From assembly GCA_965277275.1 (NCBI GenBank), contig CBDICG010000002.1:1426001-1490000 (forward strand): 64,000 nucleotides of DNA, written 5' to 3'. The notes below the pieces were generated by a model, which did not search any database, was not told the DNA's origin, and saw only the letters and a program-made list of their open reading frames with translations. A program made the translations under genes and the position numbers. This DNA is from HLUCCA09 sp965277275 (GTDB lineage: Bacteria > Pseudomonadota > Alphaproteobacteria > Rhodobacterales > Rhodobacteraceae). This document shows positions 7,970 to 16,499 of the stretch, piece after piece (positions within the stretch are counted from its first letter, which is position 1; every line of letters begins with the position of its first letter).

Positions 7970-8971
7970 TTACGCATCGTCATAGACGACCTCCAAAGAG
8001 GCTTTCGGCGCGTAGTTCGCACCGCGCATATCTGCGTCCGTCGCCGGGTCGAGGACAAAGTCCGCACCCGTGACATCCGATGAGAAAAGGCCAAGCAAAC
8101 CGTCTTGCGACAGCGGCGAGGGGTGGCCCGGAGGCGCTTCGGCGACGTTCATGCCCAACTCGGCGAAGAGCGCCCCCCAGGGTCCGGCACTTGTGCCGAC
8201 GATCTGGTAATTGGCGGACTTCTTGCGCAGATCGTCATCCGCCGGGATCGAGGCCAGCACCGGGATCTCGACGGCCTCGGCAAAGGCCTGTGCCTCGCCC
8301 GTACCGTCGTCCTTGTTGATGACGAGGCCCGCGACGCCGACATTGCCGCCCATCTTGCGGAAATACTGCACCGCCGAGCAGACGTTGTTGGCCACGTAGA
8401 GCGATTGCAGGTCGTTGGAGGCGACCAGGATCACCTTCTGCGCCATGTCCCGCGCGATCGGCAGGCCGAAGCCACCGCAGACCACGTCGCCGAGGAAATC
8501 CAGGAGGACATAGTCGAAATCCCAGTCGTGGAAGCCAAGCTTTTCGAGCAGTTCGAAGCCGTGGATGATCCCGCGTCCGCCGCAGCCACGGCCGACTTCA
8601 GGCCCGCCAAGCTCCATCGCGAAGACGCCGCCGCGCTTGAAGCACACATCGCCGATCTTCACCTCCTCACCCGCAAGCTTCTTGGCCGACGAGGTTTCGA
8701 TGATTGTCGGGCAGGCCTTGCCGCCGAAGAGAAGAGATGTGGTGTCGGATTTCGGATCGCAGCCGATCAGCAGCACGCGCTTGCCCTGCTCGGCCATCAT
8801 GTGGCTGAGATTGGCGAGGGTGAACGACTTGCCAATGCCGCCTTTGCCGTAGATCGCGATGATCTGCGTCTTCTTGGTCGGCGCGCCGTGCGGCACCTCG
8901 AGGCTCGGCTCTGTGCCCGCTTCGTCGCGCAGACGCTGATCGAAATCCTTCAGATCAGGGATATCCTTCAT
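7970..8971 (-). CDS. bchX: Chlorophyllide a reductase iron protein BchX
   Basis: 333 residues. NifH-like ATP-dependent reductase that delivers electrons to BchYZ. The P-loop IYGKGGIGKSFT, the switch region FLGDVVCGGFGLPIA and the second cluster cysteine in GRGCGGRGIIHG are present, consistent with one [4Fe-4S] cluster shared by a dimer. The start MKDIPDLKDFDQRLRDEA at 8971 overlaps the bchC stop (ATGA); an upstream in-frame extension has no family counterpart. Confidence 0.97.
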   Translation of the reverse strand: MKDIPDLKDFDQRLRDEAGTEPSLEVPHGAPTKKTQIIAIYGKGGIGKSFTLANLSHMMAEQGKRVLLIGCDPKSDTTSLLFGGKACPTIIETSSAKKLAGEEVKIGDVCFKRGGVFAMELGGPEVGRGCGGRGIIHGFELLEKLGFHDWDFDYVLLDFLGDVVCGGFGLPIARDMAQKVILVASNDLQSLYVANNVCSAVQYFRKMGGNVGVAGLVINKDDGTGEAQAFAEAVEIPVLASIPADDDLRKKSANYQIVGTSAGPWGALFAELGMNVAEAPPGHPSPLSQDGLLGLFSSDVTGADFVLDPATDADMRGANYAPKASLEVVYDDA

Positions 8972-9909
8972 TGGGCGTCGCTCCAGTCGAGTATCATTTT
9001 CAGGCACGCGGGGTCGCTGAACGCAGTGGCATAGGCCTCTGGTGCGTCCGCGGAACGGGCCGTGTGGGTGATCAGGCCGCTGAGCTTCAGCGCGCCGGCT
9101 TCGACCAGCGCGCGCGTCGCGGCGAGGTCATCATGCGTCCATTCTGCGGCGACGCGCAGGCGCGCCTCCTTCATGAACGCGGGGGGAAAGGCGAATTGCA
9201 GCGGCTGGGTGTAGAACCCGGCGAGCACCACCTCGCCGCCCTTGGTGATCCGGCCGATGAGCGCATCCAGGAGCGCGCCGTTGCCAGACGCATCGTAAAT
9301 CGCGCGGTAGTCCCTGCGGGGGTCGTCGTCAGGGTGGATCACCTCATATCCCGTCGCGCCCCCGGTCCGGTCCGCGTCGATCTCCCACACGGTCGGGGCC
9401 GGCGCTCCGGCGGCAATCGCGAGGCGCGCCAGCAGCCGCCCCAGCACGCCGTGACCCACCACGAGGTCGGGCATTTCCACATGAAGGCCTGCCATGGCAT
9501 GGCGCGCGGTAGCCGCGAGCGCCAGAAGCGCCCCCTCCGGCCCCCAATTGCGGTCGATCCGGGTCACCCGATCGGCCTGGGAGACGAGTATCCGCGCGGC
9601 CCCTCCGAACAATCCGCGCACCTCGCCATAGCAGTTTGCGCCAGGCACAAAGACGTAGTCGCCCGGTTTGAAACCTGTGTCCGGGTCGGCCTCGACCACC
9701 TCGCCCGCAGCCTCGTAGCCGGGGATCAGTGGATATCCCATTCCCGGAAAGGGCGGCATTTGCCCGGTATAAAAGAGCTTTTCCGTACCAGTGGAGATTC
9801 CGGAGTGATCTACGCGGATCACCAGATCGCCCGGACCGGGATCGGCGAGAGCAACGTCACCAAGCGACAGCGTCTCCGCGCGCTCAAGGATCACGGCTCT
9901 TGTGTGCAT
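8968..9909 (-). CDS. bchC: Bacteriochlorophyllide a dehydrogenase BchC
   Basis: 313 residues, zinc-independent MDR-type dehydrogenase that oxidises the C3 hydroxyethyl group to the acetyl group of bacteriochlorophyllide a. The N-terminus MHTRAVILERAETLSLGD and SGISTGTEKLFYTGQMP, with PGMGYPLIPGYEAAGEV, are BchC hallmarks. VVGHGVLGRLLARLA is the nucleotide-binding segment. It is the first gene of bchCXYZ-puf. Two TGT-N12-ACA operators lie about 80-120 bases upstream of the start. Confidence 0.97.
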   Translation of the reverse strand: MHTRAVILERAETLSLGDVALADPGPGDLVIRVDHSGISTGTEKLFYTGQMPPFPGMGYPLIPGYEAAGEVVEADPDTGFKPGDYVFVPGANCYGEVRGLFGGAARILVSQADRVTRIDRNWGPEGALLALAATARHAMAGLHVEMPDLVVGHGVLGRLLARLAIAAGAPAPTVWEIDADRTGGATGYEVIHPDDDPRRDYRAIYDASGNGALLDALIGRITKGGEVVLAGFYTQPLQFAFPPAFMKEARLRVAAEWTHDDLAATRALVEAGALKLSGLITHTARSADAPEAYATAFSDPACLKMILDWSDAQ

Positions 9910-9988
9910 GGCGATCTCCTCCGTCTCTCGTTGGCCGACCAGCGGTGCGACTCGCTGCACCACTGTCAGACCATGTCTTCTCTTATGA

Positions 9989-10006
9989 TGTAAGTCTAGC
10001 TGGACA
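9989..10006. promoter_or_regulatory. PpsR/CrtJ-type operator 1, bchC
   Basis: TGT-N12-ACA (TGT 9989-9991, ACA 10004-10006), the recognised binding motif of the redox/light repressor PpsR (CrtJ). It is one of a pair 26 bp apart between crtF and bchC, the arrangement bound cooperatively by a PpsR tetramer. Confidence 0.75.
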
Positions 10007-10014
10007 CCAAAAAG

Positions 10015-10032
10015 TGTCAACAAGAATAGACA
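10015..10032. promoter_or_regulatory. PpsR/CrtJ-type operator 2, bchC
   Basis: Second TGT-N12-ACA of the pair (10015-10017 and 10030-10032). It lies in the 168-base crtF-bchC spacer and gives bchCXYZ-puf its own repressible promoter in addition to read-through from crtEF. Confidence 0.75.
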
Positions 10033-10077
10033 CTAATTTGTAAGTTGAACCCGGCCAATCTCGAACGGTGCAGAGTC

Positions 10078-11295
10078 TCACCGCGCTTTGAGCCAATCCT
10101 TGGTGGGATTGCGCGCCTCGACGACCGAGGTAACGAAGGGCCGCGAGGTCTTGCGGCAGTTGATGCTTTCGAAACCAGCATCCGCCAAGAGACGGGCAAT
10201 CTCGCCCGGCGCCCGGGCGCGACCCGTCCGCATCGCCATGCAATAAAAGGCAAAATAGACGTCGCCAGCCCGTTCCGGCTCTTTGGCACCAATCATCGGC
10301 TCCGATACGATCAGGCGCCCGCCCGGCGGCAATGCCGCGCGCACGGCCTTCAGGAGCTTGGCCACCGTGGCGTCGGAATGGTCGTAGAGCACCCGCACCA
10401 ACGACACCGCATCCGCACCCTCGGGGAGCGCGTCATCGCGGAAAGATCCGGGTACGATCGTCACCCGAGGTGTCAACCCGGCGGCTTCAAACCGCGCCCG
10501 TGCACCGGGCGCCACTTCGGGCAGATCGAAGAGCACAAGCTCAGGCTCGCTTTTGGCCTTCCCGACGGCTGTCAGGAAAGCACCGGTGCCGCCGCCGACA
10601 TCCATCAGGCGCCGGATGCCCTCGAACCGGACAGCGCGGAGCGTTTCTTCGGCAACGAGCCCCTGGCTCTCGGCCATAAGCTCCGAATACCGGGCTGCAA
10701 CGTCTGCATTCACGGGCCCCTGGGCGCCGAAGACATAGGGCCAGAAGTTGGCAAGCTCCGTCTCCGCTTCGCCGCGCAGGAGCGCAAGCGGGTCCGCCAT
10801 ATCCCGATAGAAGACGGCGTGGTGCCGGATCATGTCTGCAAGGCCGGGCACGCCCGTCGCGGCGGCTCCGAGGCGCCCCGTCTGGTATCCCTCGGCGCTC
10901 TGTTCCAACAGGCCCAGCGCCGTGGCGGCCCGCAGGAGCGCTTCCATCCGCTGGGGATCGATGCGGTGCCGCTGTGCGAGCTGGGCAACCGTGTGCGGCG
11001 CATCCAGCAGCTCGCTGAGGAGGTCAAGCTCGACGACGGCAAAGAGCACCTGCGAATGCACGAACCCGGCCACGAGATCGAACAGACGCTCGCCATCCTT
11101 GCGCGTCGTGCTTTTTGTCAGCGGGTGCGCCGCCGCCCAGCTCTGGAACGCGGGCGACGCGACGCGCGCATTGCGCCAGCGGCGCCACCGCGCCATCAGG
11201 GAGCGCGGCCGGGTTACCTCGATCTGCTCTCGCGGCTCTCGCGGCCTCAGGACCGGTTCGGTTTGGCGGATATCGACGCGGCCTTTCTCACTCAT
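10078..11295 (-). CDS. crtF: Demethylspheroidene / hydroxyneurosporene O-methyltransferase
   Basis: 405 residues. SAM-dependent O-methyltransferase that methylates the C1 hydroxyl of the carotenoid in the spheroidene pathway. An N-terminal winged-helix dimerisation region (ELLDAPHTVAQLAQRHRIDP) is followed by the SAM motif LMDVGGGTGAFLTAV, then LFDLPEVAPGARARFEAAGL and LVRVLYDHSD. The start at 11295 overlaps the crtE stop (ATGA). Confidence 0.95.
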   Translation of the reverse strand: MSEKGRVDIRQTEPVLRPREPREQIEVTRPRSLMARWRRWRNARVASPAFQSWAAAHPLTKSTTRKDGERLFDLVAGFVHSQVLFAVVELDLLSELLDAPHTVAQLAQRHRIDPQRMEALLRAATALGLLEQSAEGYQTGRLGAAATGVPGLADMIRHHAVFYRDMADPLALLRGEAETELANFWPYVFGAQGPVNADVAARYSELMAESQGLVAEETLRAVRFEGIRRLMDVGGGTGAFLTAVGKAKSEPELVLFDLPEVAPGARARFEAAGLTPRVTIVPGSFRDDALPEGADAVSLVRVLYDHSDATVAKLLKAVRAALPPGGRLIVSEPMIGAKEPERAGDVYFAFYCMAMRTGRARAPGEIARLLADAGFESINCRKTSRPFVTSVVEARNPTKDWLKAR

Positions 11296-12167
11296 CGGGC
11301 CACGCGCTCCGGCACTGTCGGAATGAGCCGGTCAGCCGTCTTGCGGACCATGTGGGCAAGCGCCGCCTCACCCGGGCAGGACGGGATCGATGCAATCGCA
11401 CCCGACAGGATGTCCGAGAGGCGCTGGACCGCCCCCTCGACCCCGTATTCGGCAACCGCAGATGGGCGCGCGTGCGCTGCATCCTGCTGGCAGGGTTTGC
11501 CGAGCGTCGACTCGTCCTGAAGGACATCCTTCAGGTCATCCGCCACCTGGAACGCTTCGCCGATGCGCGCGCCGAGTTCTTCCCATGGCTCCGGATCCTG
11601 CCCGGCGGCAATCGCCCCCATCTGGGTCGCGGCGCAGAAAAGCGCACCCGTCTTGGCGCGGTGATAGGCGGACAGATCGATCTTTGCCTCGCTCTCCCAG
11701 CCCTGCCCGGCACAGATCCCGCCCGGCATGCCGGTACGCTGCGCCAGATGCACGACAAGCTGCGCGGCGCGCATTGCATCGTGGTGGGCCTCGCGCCCCA
11801 GCACCTCAAACGCCAGAACGATAAGGCTGTCCCCTGTCAGCAGCGCCAGGGATTCGGAATAGGCCTTGTGCACCGACGGCTTGCCACGCCGCAGATCGGC
11901 ATCGTCGAAACATGGCATGTCGTCATGCACGAGGGACGCGCAATGGATCAACTCCAGCGCCGAAGCTGCGGCATCCGAAAGCGCGGGCCTGTCGTCGCCA
12001 CAAGCCATTGCGACAGATAGCAGAATCGTTGGGCGGATCCGGGCGCCTCCGGGGGTGACTGCATAGTGCAGCGCGCTTGCGAGCTTGGGGGGGGCGCCCG
12101 CGATGCGGGTCTGCCCGATCGCGATGGCCCGCCCCATGGCAGCGTCAATACGAGACGTAAGCGGCAT
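11292..12167 (-). CDS. crtE: Geranylgeranyl diphosphate synthase
   Basis: 291 residues. trans-prenyltransferase that makes GGPP for carotenoids and the bacteriochlorophyll tail. The first aspartate-rich motif is LVHDDMPCFDDADLRRGKP and the second QVADDLKDVLQD. The start MPLTSRIDAAMGRAIA at 12167 follows AAAGGAG. It is the first gene of the crtEF-bchCXYZ-puf superoperon and is divergent from crtD. Two PpsR-type sites lie 41-83 bases upstream. Confidence 0.96.
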   Translation of the reverse strand: MPLTSRIDAAMGRAIAIGQTRIAGAPPKLASALHYAVTPGGARIRPTILLSVAMACGDDRPALSDAAASALELIHCASLVHDDMPCFDDADLRRGKPSVHKAYSESLALLTGDSLIVLAFEVLGREAHHDAMRAAQLVVHLAQRTGMPGGICAGQGWESEAKIDLSAYHRAKTGALFCAATQMGAIAAGQDPEPWEELGARIGEAFQVADDLKDVLQDESTLGKPCQQDAAHARPSAVAEYGVEGAVQRLSDILSGAIASIPSCPGEAALAHMVRKTADRLIPTVPERVAR

Positions 12168-12207
12168 GGCGGGCTCCTTTGCTCCGGTGGAATGTGCTTC
12201 CACGCGG

Positions 12208-12225
12208 TGTAAACTAGATTAGACA
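12208..12225. promoter_or_regulatory. PpsR/CrtJ-type operator, crtE-crtD pair (1)
   Basis: TGT-N12-ACA (12208-12210, 12223-12225), the copy nearer crtE in the divergent crtE/crtD promoter region. Confidence 0.75.
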
Positions 12226-12232
12226 TCTATTC

Positions 12233-12250
12233 TGTCCATTAGAATGGACA
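12233..12250. promoter_or_regulatory. PpsR/CrtJ-type operator, crtE-crtD pair (2)
   Basis: TGTCCATTAGAATGGACA-type site, fully palindromic except at the centre (12233-12250), 7 bp from operator 1. An additional inverted repeat TTGACT-N6-AGTCAA follows at 12253-12270, between this operator and crtD. Confidence 0.78.
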
Positions 12251-12314
12251 CATTGACTGAAACGAGTCAATCTAAGTTGACACTTTCAACGGGATACGCA
12301 CGGGAGGACGGGAC

Positions 12315-13946
12315 TTGGACGATCCGATCATCGTCGTCGGCGCTGGGATGGGCGGGTTGGCAAGCGCCATCCGGCTCGCTTCTGCCGGCCATCCTGTCCG
12401 TCTGCTGGAAGCGCATGGAGCACCCGGCGGAAAGATGCGGACCCTGCCGTCCGACGCGGGGCCGGTCGATGCGGGCCCGACCGTTCTGACCATGCGCCAT
12501 GTGTTCGATGACCTCTTTGCCGCCGCTGGCGCGAAGCTCGACGACCACGTCACACTCGAGCGCGAGCACCTTCTCGCCCGCCACTTCTGGCCCGACGGCA
12601 CTCAGCTTGACCTGTGGGACGATCCGGACAGGTCCGCGCAAGCCGTCAACGATTGGGGCGGCGCGCGCGCCGAGCAGGAGTTCAAAGCGTTCTCCGCGCG
12701 GGCCAAACGGCTCTTCGAGGCCTTCGACGGGCCGATGATGCAGGCAGCCCAGCCAAGCCTGCCCGGCCTCGTGGCCCACGTGCTCAAACACCCTCGACTC
12801 CTTGCGGATATGGGGCTGGGCACCCTCGCACGCGCCCTGAAGGGTCAGTTTCGCGAGCCCCGCCTGCGCCAACTCTTCGGGCGCTACGCGACCTACGTTG
12901 GCGGCTCTCCCTACAGCAGCCCCGCCGTGCTGGGCTTGATCTGGCACGCAGAAGCCTGCGGTGTCTGGCGCGTGGCGGGCGGCATGAACCGCCTCGCGCA
13001 CGCGATGGCAGACCTCGCCACGGCCAAGGGCGTCGAGATCGCCTACGACACGCCCGTTGCCCGAATCGAGGTGCAGAAGGGGCGGGTGCGCGGCGTGGTA
13101 TCCGCTGATGGCCAGCGCCACCGCGCCTCGCATGTCGTGTTCAACGGCGACCCAAAGGCGTTGTCCGACGGTCTGCTGGGACGCAGCGTCCAGAGTGCCG
13201 TCGCGGCGAAGGCCACCACACCGCGCAGCTTTTCGGCCCATGTCATGGCCTTTGCGGCGGTGCCCGAGGGGCCGGACCTTGCCTACCACAACGTTGTCTT
13301 CGGTGCCGACCCGGAGGCCGAGTTTCGCCCGCTCGAACGCGGCGAGATGCCCGAAGACCCGACGATCTACATCTGCGCCGAAGATCGCGGGAATGGCCCG
13401 CCCGCGGCGGGGACACTTGAACGCTTCGAGACGATCATGAACGCGCCTCCCAACGGCGCTTCCGCCCAAACCGACCAGGAGATCGAGACTTGTCTGACAC
13501 GCACATGGAGCCGCCTTTCGGCCGCGGGGTTCACCTTCTCCCCAACGCCCAGCCGCGCAACACTGACCACGCAGGCGGGTTTTCACCGACTATTCCCCGG
13601 CTCGGACGGATCCCTTTACGGGCGGACCCCACACGGGATGCTGGCGGCCTTCGCGCGCCCCACGGCCCAAACGGCGATCCCGGGGCTGATCCTCGCGGGG
13701 GGCGGGGCACATCCGGGGGCAGGAATCCCGATGGCTACCCTCTCCGCGAGGCACGCGGCCGCGGCGATCGGGATGCCCCGAACTTCGACATCGGCGTCCC
13801 CGCCGACGGATACGCCTGGTGGTATGTGGACGGCCTCTCCGATGACGGCACCCAGGCGATCTCCATTATCGCGTTCATCGGCTCCGTCTTCTCGCCCTGG
13901 TATCGCTGGTCGGGCCGGCGAAACCCGGCCAACCACTGTTGCCTGA
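12315..13946 (+). CDS. crtD: Methoxyneurosporene / hydroxyneurosporene dehydrogenase
   Basis: CrtI-family FAD oxidoreductase that introduces the C3,4 double bond in the spheroidene pathway. The start is a TTG at 12315 preceded by GGAGG at good spacing; the first residues DDPIIVVGAGMGGLASAIRL are the FAD-binding motif. Homology-like sequence continues to LAGGGAHPGAGIPMATLSAR near 13755. The frame then runs on about 60 low-complexity residues to a stop at 13944-13946 while crtC coding has begun in another frame. The tail is therefore probably non-conserved overlap. 543 residues, against roughly 495 expected. Confidence 0.9.
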   Translation: MDDPIIVVGAGMGGLASAIRLASAGHPVRLLEAHGAPGGKMRTLPSDAGPVDAGPTVLTMRHVFDDLFAAAGAKLDDHVTLEREHLLARHFWPDGTQLDLWDDPDRSAQAVNDWGGARAEQEFKAFSARAKRLFEAFDGPMMQAAQPSLPGLVAHVLKHPRLLADMGLGTLARALKGQFREPRLRQLFGRYATYVGGSPYSSPAVLGLIWHAEACGVWRVAGGMNRLAHAMADLATAKGVEIAYDTPVARIEVQKGRVRGVVSADGQRHRASHVVFNGDPKALSDGLLGRSVQSAVAAKATTPRSFSAHVMAFAAVPEGPDLAYHNVVFGADPEAEFRPLERGEMPEDPTIYICAEDRGNGPPAAGTLERFETIMNAPPNGASAQTDQEIETCLTRTWSRLSAAGFTFSPTPSRATLTTQAGFHRLFPGSDGSLYGRTPHGMLAAFARPTAQTAIPGLILAGGGAHPGAGIPMATLSARHAAAAIGMPRTSTSASPPTDTPGGMWTASPMTAPRRSPLSRSSAPSSRPGIAGRAGETRPTTVA

Positions 13947-14704
13947 ACGTCGCCACCTACGGCAAAGGCGGTCGCTGGACGATGACCGACCGGGGTGAAA
14001 ACGCGCTCGTCCTGGAGCAGAACGGCATCCACATCGGCCCGTCCTCGATGCGGTGGGAGAACGACAGCCTCGTCGTGGATATTGATGAGCGGTCCTGGCC
14101 CCATCTCAACCGCCTGAAGGGCCGGGTGACGATCCATCCCGAAGCGCTTACATCGGTCGAGTTGCCACTGACCGAGAGCGGCACACACATCTGGCGTCCC
14201 TTTGCCCCGGATGCCCGGATCGAGGTGAGCCTCAACCGCCCGGGCTGGACGTTCTCCGGCCACGGTTATTTCGATTCGAACTTCGGCACCCGCGCGCTGG
14301 AGGATGACTTCAGCTACTGGACATGGGGCCGCTATCCGACCCGTTCGGGTGCTGTGACCTTCTATGACGCCGCCCGCCGCGACGGCACCGACCTCGGCGT
14401 CGCGGTCAGCTTCGAGAAGGGCGTCGCAAAAGTTGTCGACGCACCGCCTCAAACGCCCTTCCGCCGGTCGCTCTGGACGGTCCGGCGAGAGACCCGGGCC
14501 GATCCCGGCACCACACCGCGCCAGATCAAGGCAATGCTCGACGCGCCGTTCTACTGCCGCTCGGCTGTCGAGACGACGATCCACGGCGAGCGCACCACGG
14601 GCGTGCACGAAGCGCTGGACCTCGACCGCTTTGCCTCCCCGCTCCTCAAGCCCATGCTCGCGGTCAAGGTGCCGCGCCGCCCCGGCTGGAACCCTCGAGG
14701 CTAG
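13826..14704 (+). CDS. crtC: Hydroxyneurosporene synthase (carotenoid 1,2-hydratase), start uncertain
   Basis: Adds water to the 1,2 double bond of neurosporene or lycopene. Family sequence is clear: DGYAWWYVDGLSDDG, IIAFIGSVFSPWYRWSGR, MTDRGENAL, HIWRPFAPDARIEV and GHGYFDSNFG. The start is not clear. The frame is open far upstream, but there it is antagonistic to crtD. No ATG lies between 13505 and 13980 in this frame. I give the GTG at 13826, inside the conserved WWYVD segment; coding probably begins slightly further upstream (13742-13826), overlapping the crtD tail. Ends TAG. Confidence 0.85.
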   Translation: MDGLSDDGTQAISIIAFIGSVFSPWYRWSGRRNPANHCCLNVATYGKGGRWTMTDRGENALVLEQNGIHIGPSSMRWENDSLVVDIDERSWPHLNRLKGRVTIHPEALTSVELPLTESGTHIWRPFAPDARIEVSLNRPGWTFSGHGYFDSNFGTRALEDDFSYWTWGRYPTRSGAVTFYDAARRDGTDLGVAVSFEKGVAKVVDAPPQTPFRRSLWTVRRETRADPGTTPRQIKAMLDAPFYCRSAVETTIHGERTTGVHEALDLDRFASPLLKPMLAVKVPRRPGWNPRG

Positions 14705-14715
14705 GTCCCGCCAGG

Positions 14716-15780
14716 ATGCAAGGCTCGCCACTCCTAACCCTGTTCCTGATCGTTGCATCGACAATTGGGATCGGCTGGCTGCTGGTCATCGGACAATCCA
14801 TCATCCTGCCGGTCATCACGGCGATCATCCTGGTCTACGTCCTCGAATGGACCGTCGCGCAATTCCAAAGGCTCCCGCTGGTGTCGGCGTTGCCGCATAT
14901 TCTGCTACGCATGGCGGCACTCGTGATCTTCGGGGTCGTTCTCTACGCCTTGTCCGTCGTGGTCTCGAGCACGGTGCACGACATGATCGCCCTCGCCCCG
15001 ACCTACGAGGAGAATATCAAAGGGCTGATTTCCCAGCTCGAGACCTCCCTGGGCCTGCCGCCCCAATCGATCCTCGACGAGGCTGTTTCCGCCACGCTGG
15101 GCCTGATCGACGTGCAGACGTTCCTGCGCGCCATCCTCGGCGGCGCGACAACGGCGGGTGCCTCTGCTTTCATGGTCGTTCTCTACGCCGCATTCCTGCT
15201 GGCCGAGCGCGGACAGCTCTCGACGAAGCTCTTCGCGGCGTTTCCCGAGCGCGCGCAGGCGGCGCAACTGGAAGAAACGGTCAATGACATCAATCGCAAG
15301 ATCGGCGAGTACCTCGCAGTCAAGACGCTGATCAACGCCATCCTCGCCGCCGCGTGCTGGGGGGTGATGGCGCTGCTCGGAACGGATTTCGCGCTCTTCT
15401 GGGCCATCGCGATCGGGCTGGCCAATTACATCCCTTATGTCGGATCGTGGGTCGGCGTGCTTTTCCCGGTGGTGCTGTCGGCCGCGCAGACGGGCTCGCT
15501 GTGGCAAACACTGCTGTTGGCATCGCTGCTTACGGCGGCGCAGATCGTTGTCGGAAGCGTCCTGGAACCCCGCATGATCGGGCGTCAGCTCAACCTCAGC
15601 CCTTTCGTCGTGATCCTGGCGTTGTCTCTGTGGTCGTCGCTCTGGGGCCTCGCAGGCGCGATCCTTGCCGTGCCAATGACGTCGATCCTCGTGATCATTC
15701 TCGCGCAATACCCGGCAACGCGGCCACTCACCGTCCTTGTTTCGGACCGCGTGACAGATCCGTCCGCCGCTTCCGGCTAG
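14716..15780 (+). CDS. AI-2E family transporter (YhhT/PerM-like membrane protein)
   Basis: 354 residues with about eight hydrophobic helices: two N-terminal helices, a soluble segment (about 75-150), then paired helices ending in LSPFVVILALSLWSSLWGLAGAILAVP. The tail motif LWGLAGAILAVPMTSILVIIL and GLANYIPYVGSWVG are family signatures. The physiological substrate of this member is unknown; relatives export autoinducer-2, Na+ or other solutes. It starts 12 bases after crtC and may be cotranscribed with crtDC. The stop TAG shares its CTAG with the opposing hemolysin III-type gene. Confidence 0.85.
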   Translation: MQGSPLLTLFLIVASTIGIGWLLVIGQSIILPVITAIILVYVLEWTVAQFQRLPLVSALPHILLRMAALVIFGVVLYALSVVVSSTVHDMIALAPTYEENIKGLISQLETSLGLPPQSILDEAVSATLGLIDVQTFLRAILGGATTAGASAFMVVLYAAFLLAERGQLSTKLFAAFPERAQAAQLEETVNDINRKIGEYLAVKTLINAILAAACWGVMALLGTDFALFWAIAIGLANYIPYVGSWVGVLFPVVLSAAQTGSLWQTLLLASLLTAAQIVVGSVLEPRMIGRQLNLSPFVVILALSLWSSLWGLAGAILAVPMTSILVIILAQYPATRPLTVLVSDRVTDPSAASG

Positions 15781-16448
15781 CGGGCCGCAAGCTCTACGGA
15801 GACGTCCGCCATGTGCATCGTCACGGCGGCGAAGAACACGGCCGTCGCCGCCATCACGAAGAGGTGCCAGATCGTGTTGTGAAAGGGCAGTGCCTCCCAG
15901 AAGAGGAAGATCGTTCCCATCGTGTAGAGGATCCCGCCGGTCAGCATGAGCGCAAGAACTGGGGCCGAGAGCGCCGAGAAGATCTGCCAGCCAAACGCGA
16001 CACCAGCCCACCCCATCGCGAGGTAGAGCGCAAAGGCAATCCACTTCCACCGGCTGGATCCAAAAACCCGAAGCCCCGAGCCTGCGAGTGCAGCGCCCCA
16101 GAGCCCGGTCAACAGCCAGAAGCCCTGCCCCGTCATCAGGGTAAAGGGCGTGTACGTCCCTGCGATCTTGAAATAGATCGCCGAGTGGTCGAGCCGCTGG
16201 AAGAGCCAGTTGAGCGACGCCTGCGGGAACGCGTTGTAGAGTGCCGAGCAACCGATCATGAGGATCAGGGTAGCGCCGTAGATGGAGATCGCGGTGATCG
16301 CGGGCGCGTCGCCCAGCCAGAACGCCGCGAGCGTGATCAGAACAGGCACCGCCGCGATCGCCGCAACCAGAGCCACGAGGTGCACCGCCACGTCCGACAG
16401 ATGCTCAGCGCGCGTGTAGCGGGTGCGTCTGATCAGCGGTTCGGTCAT
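15777..16448 (-). CDS. Hemolysin III / TrhA family membrane protein
   Basis: 223 residues with seven predicted transmembrane helices (PAQR-like fold). Motifs SALYNAFPQ, FQRLDHSAIYFKIAGTYTPF and FHNTIWHLFVM supply the conserved histidines. TrhA proteins affect membrane-energetics homeostasis in some bacteria; the role here is unknown. The start MTEPLIRRTRYTRAEHLSD at 16448 is chosen because SDVAVHL belongs to the first conserved block. It converges with the AI-2E gene at a shared CTAG. Confidence 0.85.
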   Translation of the reverse strand: MTEPLIRRTRYTRAEHLSDVAVHLVALVAAIAAVPVLITLAAFWLGDAPAITAISIYGATLILMIGCSALYNAFPQASLNWLFQRLDHSAIYFKIAGTYTPFTLMTGQGFWLLTGLWGAALAGSGLRVFGSSRWKWIAFALYLAMGWAGVAFGWQIFSALSAPVLALMLTGGILYTMGTIFLFWEALPFHNTIWHLFVMAATAVFFAAVTMHMADVSVELAAR

Positions 16449-16499
16449 GGCGCGGGTACGGCCCTCCAGCCTGAAAAAGCACCCCACCCCATCACAGTG

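Noticed and set aside
13490..13825. ATG at 13490 as the crtC start
   Set aside because: It would overlap the conserved part of crtD by more than 250 bases in another frame, and the added residues have no CrtC character.
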